A DNA stretch of 64,000 bases from Mycolicibacterium sp. CH28 (lineage in GTDB: Bacteria > Actinomycetota > Actinomycetes > Mycobacteriales > Mycobacteriaceae), in the NCBI RefSeq assembly GCF_004745805.1, contig NZ_SRLQ01000012.1:1-64000 (forward strand). The letters are read 5' to 3'. The position numbers were made by a program, and so were the translations under genes. Under the pieces are notes generated by a model. It made no database searches. It was given only the letters and a program-made list of their open reading frames with translations, and was not told the DNA's origin. The number at the start of each line of letters is the position of its first letter. Within the stretch, counting starts at the first letter, position 1. Below, one piece after another: positions 24,676 through 33,199 of the stretch.

Positions 24676-25938
24676 TCAGCGTTCGGCGAGCGCAGGCGCT
24701 TCGTAGGCAAGGTAACTGCGCTGGATCGCAATCTGGTCGGCCAGGTATTTGGCGTCGTGCCAGACCCCCCAGATGAAGCTCGACCCCCGGCGGGACTGCC
24801 ATGGCAGACCCAGGAAGTAGATGCCGGGCTCGGTCGAGACGCCACGCTGGTGGCGAGGGCGGCCGTCGTCGTCGAAGGCGTCGACCTGGAGCCAGCCGAA
24901 GTCGTATGCGAAGCCGACGGCCCAGATGATCGACGTGATGCCGAGCGCAGCCAGGTCGAGCGAACAGATGGGGTCCGTCATGCACTCAGGATCCGGGCCG
25001 AAGACCCGGGCCTGCGGCTCTGCGGGCAGATCCAATCCGTTGCGGGTGACATAGGCGTCCGCCTCGTCGAGCATCGAAAGATAACTCGCGTCGCCGCTTT
25101 CGATGTTGGCACGCAAGTCCGGCGCGAAACTCATCACACCGTTCTCATACGGACCGGCCATCCCCAGGAGGGTGATCCCGCTCGCCGCCAGGTTACGGAA
25201 GTCGACGGTGTGCCCGCCGTCTGCGCCGCTGACCGCGATGGTCACGTGTTCGGCGCCACGCGGGGGTGCGGCCATGTCCCATTTGCCCAGAACCCCTAGC
25301 CACCAACAGAAGTCGCGGCCACGATAGCTGCGCGGTGGACGATCGTGCGGACCGACTGCGAGATAGACGCGGCGTCCGGACTGCCGCAGCTCGTCGGCGA
25401 TCTGCACCCCGGACGAACCCGCGCCGATCACCAGCACGGCCCCGTCGGGCAGTTGCTGCGGATTGAGGTACGCGCTGGAGTGCAGCTGATGGATCCCGGC
25501 GCTAGCCGGGACGACCGGGGGGATGACCGGTTTCTGGAAGGCGCCGGTGGCGGCGACGACGAAGCGCGCTTTGATGGGGCCATCGGACGTCTCGACGCGG
25601 AAGCCCGCTTGCCCCGGGATTCTCCGGACCGACGTCACGGTGACCCCAGTCCGGATCGGAGCGTCGATCTTGTCCGCATATGCGACCAGATAGTCGGCGA
25701 CCTCCTCCTTGCCGGCAAACGCATCGGGCGCCAGATCGAATTCGAGTCCGGGGAAGCGGTCGTGCCACGCGGGACCGTTGGCGACAAGCGAGTCCCAGCG
25801 CCAGGACCGCCATCGCTCGGCGATGCGATCGCGTTCCACGACGAGGTGTGACACGCCGTGCGCACCGAGGTGCTCGCTCATCGCGATTCCCGCTTGTCCC
25901 GCCCCGACGACGAGAACCTCGACCTCTTCGATCGACAC
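24676..25938 (-). CDS. flavin-containing monooxygenase (CzcO/FMO type)
   Basis: About 420 residues. N-terminal FAD-binding motif VLVVGAGQAGIAMSEHLG, then a second, NADP-type dinucleotide motif VLVIGAGSSGVQIADELR near residue 170, and ATGAFQKPVIP between them. This two-nucleotide-site pattern belongs to class B flavoprotein monooxygenases (FMO, NMO, Baeyer-Villiger relatives), which oxygenate N, S or ketone carbon. The start GTG at 25938 is chosen because GGAGG lies 5 bases upstream; a GTG four codons earlier is within the ribosome site. It leads the minus-strand operon; the gene downstream (RidA) follows after 34 bases. A copy of TGCATCTGTACAGC is 58-71 bases upstream. Confidence 0.87.
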   Translation of the reverse strand: MSIEEVEVLVVGAGQAGIAMSEHLGAHGVSHLVVERDRIAERWRSWRWDSLVANGPAWHDRFPGLEFDLAPDAFAGKEEVADYLVAYADKIDAPIRTGVTVTSVRRIPGQAGFRVETSDGPIKARFVVAATGAFQKPVIPPVVPASAGIHQLHSSAYLNPQQLPDGAVLVIGAGSSGVQIADELRQSGRRVYLAVGPHDRPPRSYRGRDFCWWLGVLGKWDMAAPPRGAEHVTIAVSGADGGHTVDFRNLAASGITLLGMAGPYENGVMSFAPDLRANIESGDASYLSMLDEADAYVTRNGLDLPAEPQARVFGPDPECMTDPICSLDLAALGITSIIWAVGFAYDFGWLQVDAFDDDGRPRHQRGVSTEPGIYFLGLPWQSRRGSSFIWGVWHDAKYLADQIAIQRSYLAYEAPALAER

Positions 25939-25995
25939 CTTGACCTCCACAGATTCGGTACACCTGCTCGCGCCTTCTATGGTTCAACCCAAATC

Positions 25996-26009
25996 TGCAT
26001 CTGTACAGC
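25996..26009. promoter_or_regulatory. operator-like site A of the island (TGCAYCTGTACAGC)
   Basis: TGCATCTGTACAGC, within the palindrome ATCTGT-ACAGCGC-ACAGAT (25999-26017), upstream of the flavin monooxygenase operon. It matches the site at 27025-27038 (reverse strand) at 13 of 14 positions. The shared sequence on both sides of the LysR gene fits that regulator. Confidence 0.55.
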
Positions 26010-26061
26010 GCACAGATCCGATGTATGACATCGGCGAAAACGATCTACGCACGTCGGGGGC

Positions 26062-26973
26062 TCAAACCCTCGGCGGATTCGAGAACAGGTTGCGGCAGAG
26101 GTCCGCCACCACGCTGGCCCGCCGGGTGGGGCGCGCGGCCACTGCGTCGAGCAATACCACCGTCAAGCTGGGCGGGTCGCCACTGATCGGAACCGCGGCG
26201 ACGGCGTGTCCGTCGAGCGCCGTCGACACCGCCGCCCGCAGGTTCAGCACGCAGTAGGCCAGACCGCGACCGACCAGCGCCCGGCATGTCTCGACAGTCG
26301 TCGAGCGGAAACGGATATTCGGCGTGACGCCGGCCGCGCTGAACACGCTCTGGAAGTAGTCCCGGCTGTGCGGCAGATCCAACAGAACCATCGGTTCATC
26401 GGCCAGTTCGGCGAGGTCGACGCTGTCCCTCGTGGCGAACCGATGGTCCCCCGATACCAGCACATAGGGCGGCAGCGTGTACAGCGGCCAGCGCTTCAAT
26501 CGGGGATCCTCGACGAGGTCGTAACCGATGCCAAGTTCGAACGTACCGTTGGCGACGCCCTCGGCCAGATCGGCGAGATCGACTTCGGTGGTGAGCAGGT
26601 CGAGCTTGGGCAGCTTCTCGGCGGCGGTGGCCAACAGCTCCGGCAGCAAGTAGGGGGCCACAACCTGAAAACAGCCGATGGACAGCGTGCCGCTCAGTGA
26701 GGTACCCAAACCCTGTGCAACGGCGCGCAGGTCGGCCGCGGACGCCAACAGCTGACGGCTGGCCACCAGCAGTTCCTTACCCGCGGGCGTGAGGCTGATT
26801 CCTCGGGCGTGATGACGCACGAGGAGCTGTACCGACAGCGCGTTCTCCAGGTCGGCCAACGCCGCCGACATCGCCGACTGGGACAGGTGGACCGATGCCG
26901 CCGCCCGCGTGACACTGCCCGCCTCGGCAACGGCGACGAAATACTCGAGCTGCCGCAGTGTGTAGTCGGACAC
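26062..26973 (-). CDS. LysR-type transcriptional regulator
   Basis: A 303-residue LysR regulator. N-terminal winged helix-turn-helix (YTLRQLEYFVAVAEAGSVTRAA, HLSQSAMSAALADLE), then an effector domain from about residue 90. Start GTG at 26973 follows GGAAGG; a far longer frame exists upstream but is antisense to the aldehyde dehydrogenase. It diverges from the aldehyde dehydrogenase gene and its stop is 124 bases from the monooxygenase operon. Two copies of one operator-like sequence lie in the two intergenic regions beside it. It probably controls both, responding to a substrate of the island. Confidence 0.9.
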   Translation of the reverse strand: MSDYTLRQLEYFVAVAEAGSVTRAAASVHLSQSAMSAALADLENALSVQLLVRHHARGISLTPAGKELLVASRQLLASAADLRAVAQGLGTSLSGTLSIGCFQVVAPYLLPELLATAAEKLPKLDLLTTEVDLADLAEGVANGTFELGIGYDLVEDPRLKRWPLYTLPPYVLVSGDHRFATRDSVDLAELADEPMVLLDLPHSRDYFQSVFSAAGVTPNIRFRSTTVETCRALVGRGLAYCVLNLRAAVSTALDGHAVAAVPISGDPPSLTVVLLDAVAARPTRRASVVADLCRNLFSNPPRV

Positions 26974-27024
26974 GTCGAGGACCTTCCGTATCAGGAAAAT
27001 CGATCCTAGGGTTCGGAAACACCT

Positions 27025-27038
27025 GCTGTACAGGTGCA
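27025..27038. promoter_or_regulatory. operator-like site B of the island
   Basis: GCTGTACAGGTGCA, the reverse complement of TGCACCTGTACAGC, 13 of 14 with site A. It is part of the palindrome CACCTG-CTGTA-CAGGTG (27020-27036) in the divergent lysR-aldehyde dehydrogenase region. Confidence 0.55.
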
Positions 27039-27061
27039 TATCGTCGGTGCAGGGTGGAACG

Positions 27062-28558
27062 GTGACGACCACAGCAGACACCCGTCCCGCGACTCTGGCC
27101 GACTGGACCCGCCACGCTGCCGACCTTGCGCCGCGCGATGGCGTGTTCATCGACGGCACTTTCCGTCCCGCCGAATCCGGGGCGACCTTCGATTCGGTCA
27201 ACCCCGCCACCGGCGATGTCATCGCACAGGTTGCCTCGGCCCAGGACGTCGACGTCGACCTCGCGGTGCGCTCCGCACGGCGGGCGTTCGAGTCCGGGGA
27301 CTGGTCACGCTCCTCGATCAGTGCACGCAAACGAGTGCTGTTGCGACTGGCGGACCTGATCAACGAGCACAGTGTCGAGTTGGCCCTGCTGGACTCCGTG
27401 GACATGGGCAAGCTCGTCACCGAGGCACACACCGTCGACGTTCCCTCGGCCGCCGGCCTGGTCGCCTACTACGGTGAGGCGCTCGACAAGATCAACGGCG
27501 AGATCGCACCGACCGAGCCCGGAAACCTTGCGCTGGTCACCCGCGAACCGCTCGGCGTGGTGGGCGCGGTGACGCCCTGGAACTTCCCGCTCGACCTGGC
27601 CGTGTGGAAGGTGGCGCCGGCGCTCGCCGCCGGGAACTCCGTGGTGCTCAAGCCCTCCGAACGCGCTCCCCTGTCCTCTCTGCGGCTCGCCGAATTGGCC
27701 ATCGAAGCCGGCCTGCCGAGCGGGGTGTTCAACGTCGTGCCCGGCCTGGGCCAGACCGCGGGTGCCGCCCTGGGTCTGCATCCGGAGGTCGACGTCCTCG
27801 CCTTCACCGGTTCGACCGCCACCGGCAAGGCGTTTCTGCGGTACGCCGCCGACTCCAACCTCAAGCAGGTTTGGCTCGAATGCGGCGGCAAGAGCCCCAA
27901 TCTGGTGTTCGCCGACGCGGACCTCGAGCAGGCCATCGAGAAGGCACTGTTCGGCGCCTTCTACAACCAGGGCGCCGTGTGCTCGTCCAATTCCCGGCTG
28001 CTCGTTCAGAAGTCGATTGCCGACGAGTTCGTCGCCGAGTTGGTGACCCGTGCCGAACAGATGCGCCCGGGCAATCCCCTCGATCCCTCGGCGGTCCAGG
28101 GCGCCATAGTCGACGCCGCCCACACCGAGCATGTCCTCGGCTTCGTCGAGCGCGCACGCAGCCACGGCGAGATCCGCGTCGGAGGACGACGGGTCGACGG
28201 CGGGTGCTTCATCGAGCCGACCGTGGTGACCGGTCTCGATCCGGACGCCGAGCTGATCACCGAGGAGGTGTTCGGCCCCGTGCTCGCGGTGCAGACGTTC
28301 GACGATCAGGACGAGGCGATCCGCATGGCGAACGACACCGTGTACGGGTTGGCGGCATCGGTGTGGACCAACGACCTGCGCCGGGCCCATACGGTGTCGG
28401 CAGCGCTTCGGGCCGGCACCGTCTCGGTCAACACTGTCGACGCCCTGAGCGCTCAGACGCCGTTCGGCGGCTTCAAGCAGTCCGGCTTCGGCCGGGATCT
28501 GTCCTTGCACGCGCTGGACAAGTACACGGGTCTGAAGACCACGTGGATCGCACTCTAG
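27062..28558 (+). CDS. aldehyde dehydrogenase (PuuC-type)
   Basis: About 498 residues, NAD(P)-dependent aldehyde dehydrogenase. Visible: LGVVGAVTPWNFPL (substrate and cofactor entry), FTGSTATGKAFL (Rossmann loop), LECGGKSPNLVF (catalytic Glu), and NQGAVCSSNSRLLV (nucleophilic Cys). The family branch resembles gamma-glutamyl-aminobutyraldehyde and other omega-amino aldehyde dehydrogenases. Start GTG at 27062 has a purine-rich AGGGTGGA upstream; GTG at 27047 is also possible. Divergent from lysR. It would oxidise an aldehyde produced by the class III aminotransferase or by the monooxygenase, which is inference. Confidence 0.9.
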   Translation: MTTTADTRPATLADWTRHAADLAPRDGVFIDGTFRPAESGATFDSVNPATGDVIAQVASAQDVDVDLAVRSARRAFESGDWSRSSISARKRVLLRLADLINEHSVELALLDSVDMGKLVTEAHTVDVPSAAGLVAYYGEALDKINGEIAPTEPGNLALVTREPLGVVGAVTPWNFPLDLAVWKVAPALAAGNSVVLKPSERAPLSSLRLAELAIEAGLPSGVFNVVPGLGQTAGAALGLHPEVDVLAFTGSTATGKAFLRYAADSNLKQVWLECGGKSPNLVFADADLEQAIEKALFGAFYNQGAVCSSNSRLLVQKSIADEFVAELVTRAEQMRPGNPLDPSAVQGAIVDAAHTEHVLGFVERARSHGEIRVGGRRVDGGCFIEPTVVTGLDPDAELITEEVFGPVLAVQTFDDQDEAIRMANDTVYGLAASVWTNDLRRAHTVSAALRAGTVSVNTVDALSAQTPFGGFKQSGFGRDLSLHALDKYTGLKTTWIAL

Positions 28559-28580
28559 GGCGAGATAACACCGCGCGCTG

Positions 28581-29186
28581 GTGAGCAGGTGGCGGCCGGG
28601 CCCCCTGCAGGCGCTCTCGCTCGTCGGCGGGCAGTGGCTGTTCGGTACCGGCGAGGCGATGATCGTTGCAGCGCATCTAGGCAATTCACCGTGGACGGTG
28701 TTCGCTCAGGGCACCGCACTGCGCACCGGGCTGTCCATCGGCTTGATGACCAACCTGATCGGCGCGGCTGTGCTGCTGCTGTGGATTCCGTTGCGGCAGC
28801 GCCCTGGTCTGGGCACGGTGGCCAACGTGCTGTTAATCGGTACGGCGCTCGACGTCACGCTGCGTTGGCTCCCCGACGTCACCGCCCTGCCCGGGCGGGT
28901 TGCGTTGTGCTTGAGCGGCATTCTCGTCGTCGCGCTCGGCAGTGGCATCTACCTGACAACCGGCCTCGGACCCGGCCCGAGGGACGGGCTCATGACCGGT
29001 GTTGCGCGGGTGGCCGCCTGGCCGCTCGGCGCGGCGCGCGCCGTCGTGGAAGCCGCAGTGCTACTGGCGGGTTGGCTACTCGGCGGTGTCGCGGGAGTCG
29101 GAACCCTGCTGTTCGCCGTCTTCATCGGGCCCTGCGTGCACGTCGGGATCCGGCTGATCAGCCGGATTCCCGACGTCGAGCTGTGA
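28581..29186 (+). CDS. YczE/YyaS/YitT-type membrane protein
   Basis: A 201-residue integral membrane protein with about five hydrophobic segments. The motifs GNSPWTVFAQG, GLSIGLMTNLIG and TTGLGPGPRDGLMTGVARV are typical of the YczE family of unknown function. The GTG at 28581 is 22 bases after the aldehyde dehydrogenase stop, so they may share a transcript. It converges on the amino-acid permease gene (20-base gap). Possibly a transporter; nothing shows its substrate. Confidence 0.8.
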   Translation: MSRWRPGPLQALSLVGGQWLFGTGEAMIVAAHLGNSPWTVFAQGTALRTGLSIGLMTNLIGAAVLLLWIPLRQRPGLGTVANVLLIGTALDVTLRWLPDVTALPGRVALCLSGILVVALGSGIYLTTGLGPGPRDGLMTGVARVAAWPLGAARAVVEAAVLLAGWLLGGVAGVGTLLFAVFIGPCVHVGIRLISRIPDVEL

Positions 29187-29205
29187 CGCCCGGCAAGAAT
29201 GCGCG

Positions 29206-30750
29206 CTACTGCAGCGCGCGTTCGCCCGCCGCAGTCGCGTGGGTACCCTCACCGACCCGCTGTTGCGTCCGCAGCGGTTTCGCCGCCACATAACCCACCA
29301 ACCCCAATGCGGTGAGGGCGGCGAGCGTGCCGAGTGTGAACACCTCGAACACACCCGCGCTCACACCCCAGGTCTCCTCGAAGTCGTAGTCGAGGCCGAA
29401 GAGGCGATCGAGCGTGCCGGGGAAGACCGCGACCCAGCTGCCCAGCGCCACCCAGCCGAAGCACAGCGCGCCCATCGCACGGAACACGTTGTCCGATACC
29501 GGAACCTTGAACGGCCGGGGGACGTCGGGGAACGCCGTGCGCAGCCGGACCGCCGCCGGAATCGAGATCAGATAGCTGAGCAGGAATGTCGACACCGAAA
29601 TCGAGAGCACCACTGCGAATACTGCTGCGGCGGAGCCGCTGACAGCCATGGCCGCCAGCATGAAGAGCGTCCCGACGACACCGGAGAGCAGGTTGACGCG
29701 CACCGGTGTGCCCAGCTTGGGATGAAACCGGCCGAAGAACCCGCGGAAGAACGCTCCGTCGGCGGCGGCCATGGCCTGCATCCGGTCGCTGATGATCATC
29801 CAGGCGGAGCCTTGGGTCATCAGTACGAGCGCAAACACGATGCCCGTTATCGTCAACATGGCCGGGGCGGCCGAGCCGTAGACGCTGTAGACGGTGGCGA
29901 CGGCTTCCATGAGGCCGCCGATCCCCGTGATCCGATCCGCCGGGACTACCAACAGGATCGCGCCGATCGGCAGCAGGTATGCCGCCGCGGCGATCGCCGA
30001 GGACCGCGCGATCGCGATGGGCACATCACGTGCCGGCTTCTTCATCTCCCCGGCCGCACTGTTGCCCGATTCGAAACCGAGATACGAGAAGAGCAGCAGT
30101 GGGGTGACGCCCAGCAGGCCGGCCAATGTCGGCGAGAAGTCACTCGCCGTCAGACCGGCAAAGCCGTTGCGCGCGGCATAGATTCCCGCGGTCACGATGA
30201 AGCTGATCAGGAAGACGATCTTGAGGATCGCGCCGAGGTTGGGGATCCACTTGCCGTGGCGCAGGCTGATGACCGCCGCCAACACCGTCATCCAGATGAA
30301 CACTGTCTTGAACACGTAATCAGTCAGTGACCCATGCTCGAATGGCACGACGTACTGGCCCCACACCTCTGCGGCGATGAACGCGCAGGAGCCACCCACC
30401 CACACCGGCTGAGTCACCCACGTCAGCAACGCGGCAATGGCCGCCACCGGGCGACCGAATGCCTTGCGCACCCACACGTAAACACCACCCTCGTCGGTGA
30501 ACGTGCTGCCGATCTCGGCGAAGATCAGGCCGTAGGGCACCAGGAAGAACAGGGCTAGCACGAGCGCCCAGGTGAATGTCTGCCCGCCGAAGCTGGAGAC
30601 CTGGCCCAGCACTTCGATCGACACCACAGCCGCGACGATGAGAAAGACGATGTCGAGGCGGCCAAGCGACTTCTGGAGATGCTTGGTCTCACTCGCGGCC
30701 AGCGCGGTCTGCTGGTCCGCTGATACTTCGGATGGCTTACCTGAGGCCAT
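29206..30750 (-). CDS. APC-superfamily amino acid/amine permease
   Basis: A 514-residue transporter with about 12 hydrophobic segments. N-terminal LGRLDIVFLIVAAVVSIE and the third-segment motif GGVYVWVRKAFGRP are typical of the APC family; LLFSYLGFESGNSAAGEMKKPARDVP is the conserved sixth-segment to loop region. It would import an amino acid or amine by proton symport across the cytoplasmic membrane. ATG at 30750 has AAAGGTG upstream. It stands alone on the minus strand after an intergenic region of 193 bases. It probably feeds the island pathway. Confidence 0.88.
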   Translation of the reverse strand: MASGKPSEVSADQQTALAASETKHLQKSLGRLDIVFLIVAAVVSIEVLGQVSSFGGQTFTWALVLALFFLVPYGLIFAEIGSTFTDEGGVYVWVRKAFGRPVAAIAALLTWVTQPVWVGGSCAFIAAEVWGQYVVPFEHGSLTDYVFKTVFIWMTVLAAVISLRHGKWIPNLGAILKIVFLISFIVTAGIYAARNGFAGLTASDFSPTLAGLLGVTPLLLFSYLGFESGNSAAGEMKKPARDVPIAIARSSAIAAAAYLLPIGAILLVVPADRITGIGGLMEAVATVYSVYGSAAPAMLTITGIVFALVLMTQGSAWMIISDRMQAMAAADGAFFRGFFGRFHPKLGTPVRVNLLSGVVGTLFMLAAMAVSGSAAAVFAVVLSISVSTFLLSYLISIPAAVRLRTAFPDVPRPFKVPVSDNVFRAMGALCFGWVALGSWVAVFPGTLDRLFGLDYDFEETWGVSAGVFEVFTLGTLAALTALGLVGYVAAKPLRTQQRVGEGTHATAAGERALQ

Positions 30751-30904
30751 TTATCACACCTTTACTTGAGATGGCACCAGCGAGCGGAACCGCTGCTGTG
30801 AGACACAACACTGCGGCCGGCGCAGCCACCTGTAAAGAACTCTTTTCCTGACCAAGAGATCGCATAATCCGATGCAATACAACAGCTTTCGGGATCGCCG
30901 AAGC

Positions 30905-30927
30905 GCCCGCAGCCGTCGGCTGCGGGC
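30905..30927 (-). terminator. hairpin after the class III aminotransferase
   Basis: GCCCGCAGCC-GTC-GGCTGCGGGC, a perfect 10-bp stem with a 3-base loop, starting 17 bases past the aminotransferase stop. No T-run follows; GC-rich tail-less hairpins are common terminators in mycobacteria. The rest of 30751-30943 holds presumed promoter sequence for the permease. Confidence 0.55.
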
Positions 30928-30943
30928 AACTCCGGGGCGACCC

Positions 30944-32368
30944 TCACACCACGCGCGCGGCCAATTCGCCGAGGAGTCGACGCATCCGCCCGACGAGTTC
31001 GTCGATGTCATTGCGGTCGAACACCAGCGGCGGCGAGAACTGCACCAGCGGTGTGCCCTCATGGTCCGCTGCTGCACGGCAGAGGATCCCGGCCCCGAGA
31101 AGCGCCGGCTGCAACATGCTTGACACGAAGTCGTTGGCCGTCATCTCGGCGGTCCAGGCCCGGCGCTCCTTGTCCGTGACCAACTCCAGGGAATAGTGGT
31201 ATCCGACGCCACGCACATCGCCGACGAGGCGCTCATCGAGCAGCGAATCCAGCTGGGCGCGGAAGTAGGCTTCGTTGCGCCTGACGTTGCCCAGCACGTC
31301 TTCACGCTCCATCACCTCGATGTTCGCCAAGCCAGCCGCGCACGCCGCGGGATGCCCGCCGAAAGTCAAGCCGTGCAGATACATTCCGTCAGGTCCGTTG
31401 TTGACCGCATCGAGGATCTCGCTCTTGGTGATCATCCCGCCGAGTGGCACGTGGGCCGAGGACACACCCTTGGCGAAGGTGATGATGTCGGGCTGGACGT
31501 TGAATCGGGTGGACCCGAACCACTCGCCGAGCCGGCCGAATCCGCAGATCACCTCATCGGCTACCAGCACGATGCCGTAGCGGTCACAGATCTCCCGCAC
31601 GCCTTCGTGATAGCCCGCCGGCGGCACCAGCGACCCGCCGGCGTTCTGCAGCGGCTCGAGGAAGATCCCCGCGACGGTATCCGGCCCCTCTTGCACGATC
31701 AGCGCTTCGAGCTCGCTCAGCAGCAACTCAGCGAACTGCCGCTCGGTTTCCCCGGCGGGACGCTTGTATCGCTTGCTGTTGGAGATATGTCGCGATCCGT
31801 ACATCAACGGCTCGAACTGCTTGCGCAGGTTGGTCATACCGTTCAGGGACAGCGCCGCATAGGAAGTGCCGTGGTAGGCGACCCGCCGGGACAGGAACTT
31901 GATCCGGGCGTGTTCGCCTCGCGCCTGGTGGTATTGCCGGATGAGCTTGATGGCAGCCTCGTTGGACTCACCACCGCCGGAGGTGAAGTACACCCGGTCC
32001 AATCCCGGCGGCGCCAATTCGGCGATCTTGGCGGCCAGCTTGACGGCAGGCGGATGTGCCGCAGCCCAGTTCGTGTAGTACGGAAGCTCGGCCATCTGAT
32101 GGCGTACCGCATCGCCGATCTCCGCACCGAAGCTGTAACCGACGTTGACACAGAATAATCCGGCGAGGGCGTCGATGTACTCGTGCCCGTCTGCGTCCCA
32201 CAGACGACTGCCGTCGCCACGAACCATCACCGGCGGCGGCGCATCGGTGTAGACCGAGCCGGCGGTGAAGCTCATGACGAGGTGCCGCTGGGCAAGGCGT
32301 CCGAGGTCGCCCGCCGCCGGGTCAGTAGCCCGGGCCGATGATCCAGGACTCTCGATGGTGTGTGTCAT
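30944..32368 (-). CDS. class III aminotransferase (omega-amino acid/diamine type)
   Basis: A 474-residue PLP enzyme. The PLP lysine is in ITFAKGVSSAHVPLGG; VLVADEVICGFGRLGEWFG carries the PLP-ring Asp, and YFTSGGGESNEAAIKLIRQY the phosphate-binding region. These enzymes move amino groups from putrescine, beta-alanine, or other omega-amines to pyruvate or 2-oxoglutarate. The start MTHTIESPG at 32368 is chosen from family length; the longer frame is noncoding. It lies between the permease and the TetR gene with gaps of about 145-190 bases. With the aldehyde dehydrogenase it could form a deamination and oxidation pair. Confidence 0.9.
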   Translation of the reverse strand: MTHTIESPGSSARATDPAAGDLGRLAQRHLVMSFTAGSVYTDAPPPVMVRGDGSRLWDADGHEYIDALAGLFCVNVGYSFGAEIGDAVRHQMAELPYYTNWAAAHPPAVKLAAKIAELAPPGLDRVYFTSGGGESNEAAIKLIRQYHQARGEHARIKFLSRRVAYHGTSYAALSLNGMTNLRKQFEPLMYGSRHISNSKRYKRPAGETERQFAELLLSELEALIVQEGPDTVAGIFLEPLQNAGGSLVPPAGYHEGVREICDRYGIVLVADEVICGFGRLGEWFGSTRFNVQPDIITFAKGVSSAHVPLGGMITKSEILDAVNNGPDGMYLHGLTFGGHPAACAAGLANIEVMEREDVLGNVRRNEAYFRAQLDSLLDERLVGDVRGVGYHYSLELVTDKERRAWTAEMTANDFVSSMLQPALLGAGILCRAAADHEGTPLVQFSPPLVFDRNDIDELVGRMRRLLGELAARVV

Positions 32369-32513
32369 GGGTGGCGTGCCGTCCTCTCGATTGATCCAAA
32401 CCCCAGCGACGCACGGCCAACCGCCTTCCCACATCGCGGTGCCCGCATTCATTGCGCTGTACCGCAAAGAATGCTCGAAGAGCAATCCCGCGTCAAGCGA
32501 TGGAGCGAATTTC

Positions 32514-33113
32514 TCAGATATCGGCGCCGGTGACCGAGCGCGCGTAGCTGCGCAGCAGAGCCGCCGCACCGCTAGCGTCCAACGACGAGTTACCGCCGTT
32601 GAGGTACATGCCGAAGGCGTCCTCGAGCGCGACGAAGTTCTGCGCGACGGCGAGGACGGACTCGGTGAGCGCGAAATCCCCGGACGCCTGGCCGGCCTCG
32701 AGCACGGCGACGTATAGCGACACCTCGCGCTCGAACAGCAGCGTCATCAGCGTGCCGTGGGTGGGCTCACGTCCGGCATTGACGGAGAACTCGTACAGAG
32801 CGCGGCTGAGCATGTCGCCCTCACCGGCGGGAAGACCCGACTCGATCAGGTTGACCAGGCGCTCCACCGGACTGTCGAGCTTGTTGATCGCGTCCAGCCG
32901 CTGCCAGTAGTACCGGTCGACGGCGGTGCGGTAGACCTCGTCGATCAGATCGTCGATCTCCGGGTAGTAGTAGGCCACCAGACGCGGGGATATACCCGCA
33001 GCCTGGGCGATGTCCTTGGCACGTACGGCACCCAAGCCGCGGTCGGCGATGACGTCGATCGCCGCCGCCACCAACTGGCTGCGCCGCGCGTCCTGGTTGC
33101 GCACTCGCGCCAC
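32514..33113 (-). CDS. TetR-family regulator (BetI-like)
   Basis: A 199-residue TetR-type repressor. The N-terminal helix-turn-helix reads QLVAAAIDVIADRGLGAVRAKDIAQAAG then PRLVAYYYPEIDDL; the rest is an all-helical ligand domain most like the BetI group. GTG at 33113 is preceded by GGAG. It sits upstream of the aminotransferase in the same direction and downstream of a GMC oxidoreductase. Its target is probably in the second half of the island. Confidence 0.88.
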   Translation of the reverse strand: MARVRNQDARRSQLVAAAIDVIADRGLGAVRAKDIAQAAGISPRLVAYYYPEIDDLIDEVYRTAVDRYYWQRLDAINKLDSPVERLVNLIESGLPAGEGDMLSRALYEFSVNAGREPTHGTLMTLLFEREVSLYVAVLEAGQASGDFALTESVLAVAQNFVALEDAFGMYLNGGNSSLDASGAAALLRSYARSVTGADI

Positions 33114-33199
33114 GGAATGCTCCTACCCGTCCCGAGGTATTCGCCCAAGGGTACGGTACGAGCACAGGCCGACTGCCGACCAGCCGAATTATCTGCGCA

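Noticed and set aside
31196-32158. Plus-strand open frame of 320 codons
   Set aside because: Antisense shadow of the class III aminotransferase.
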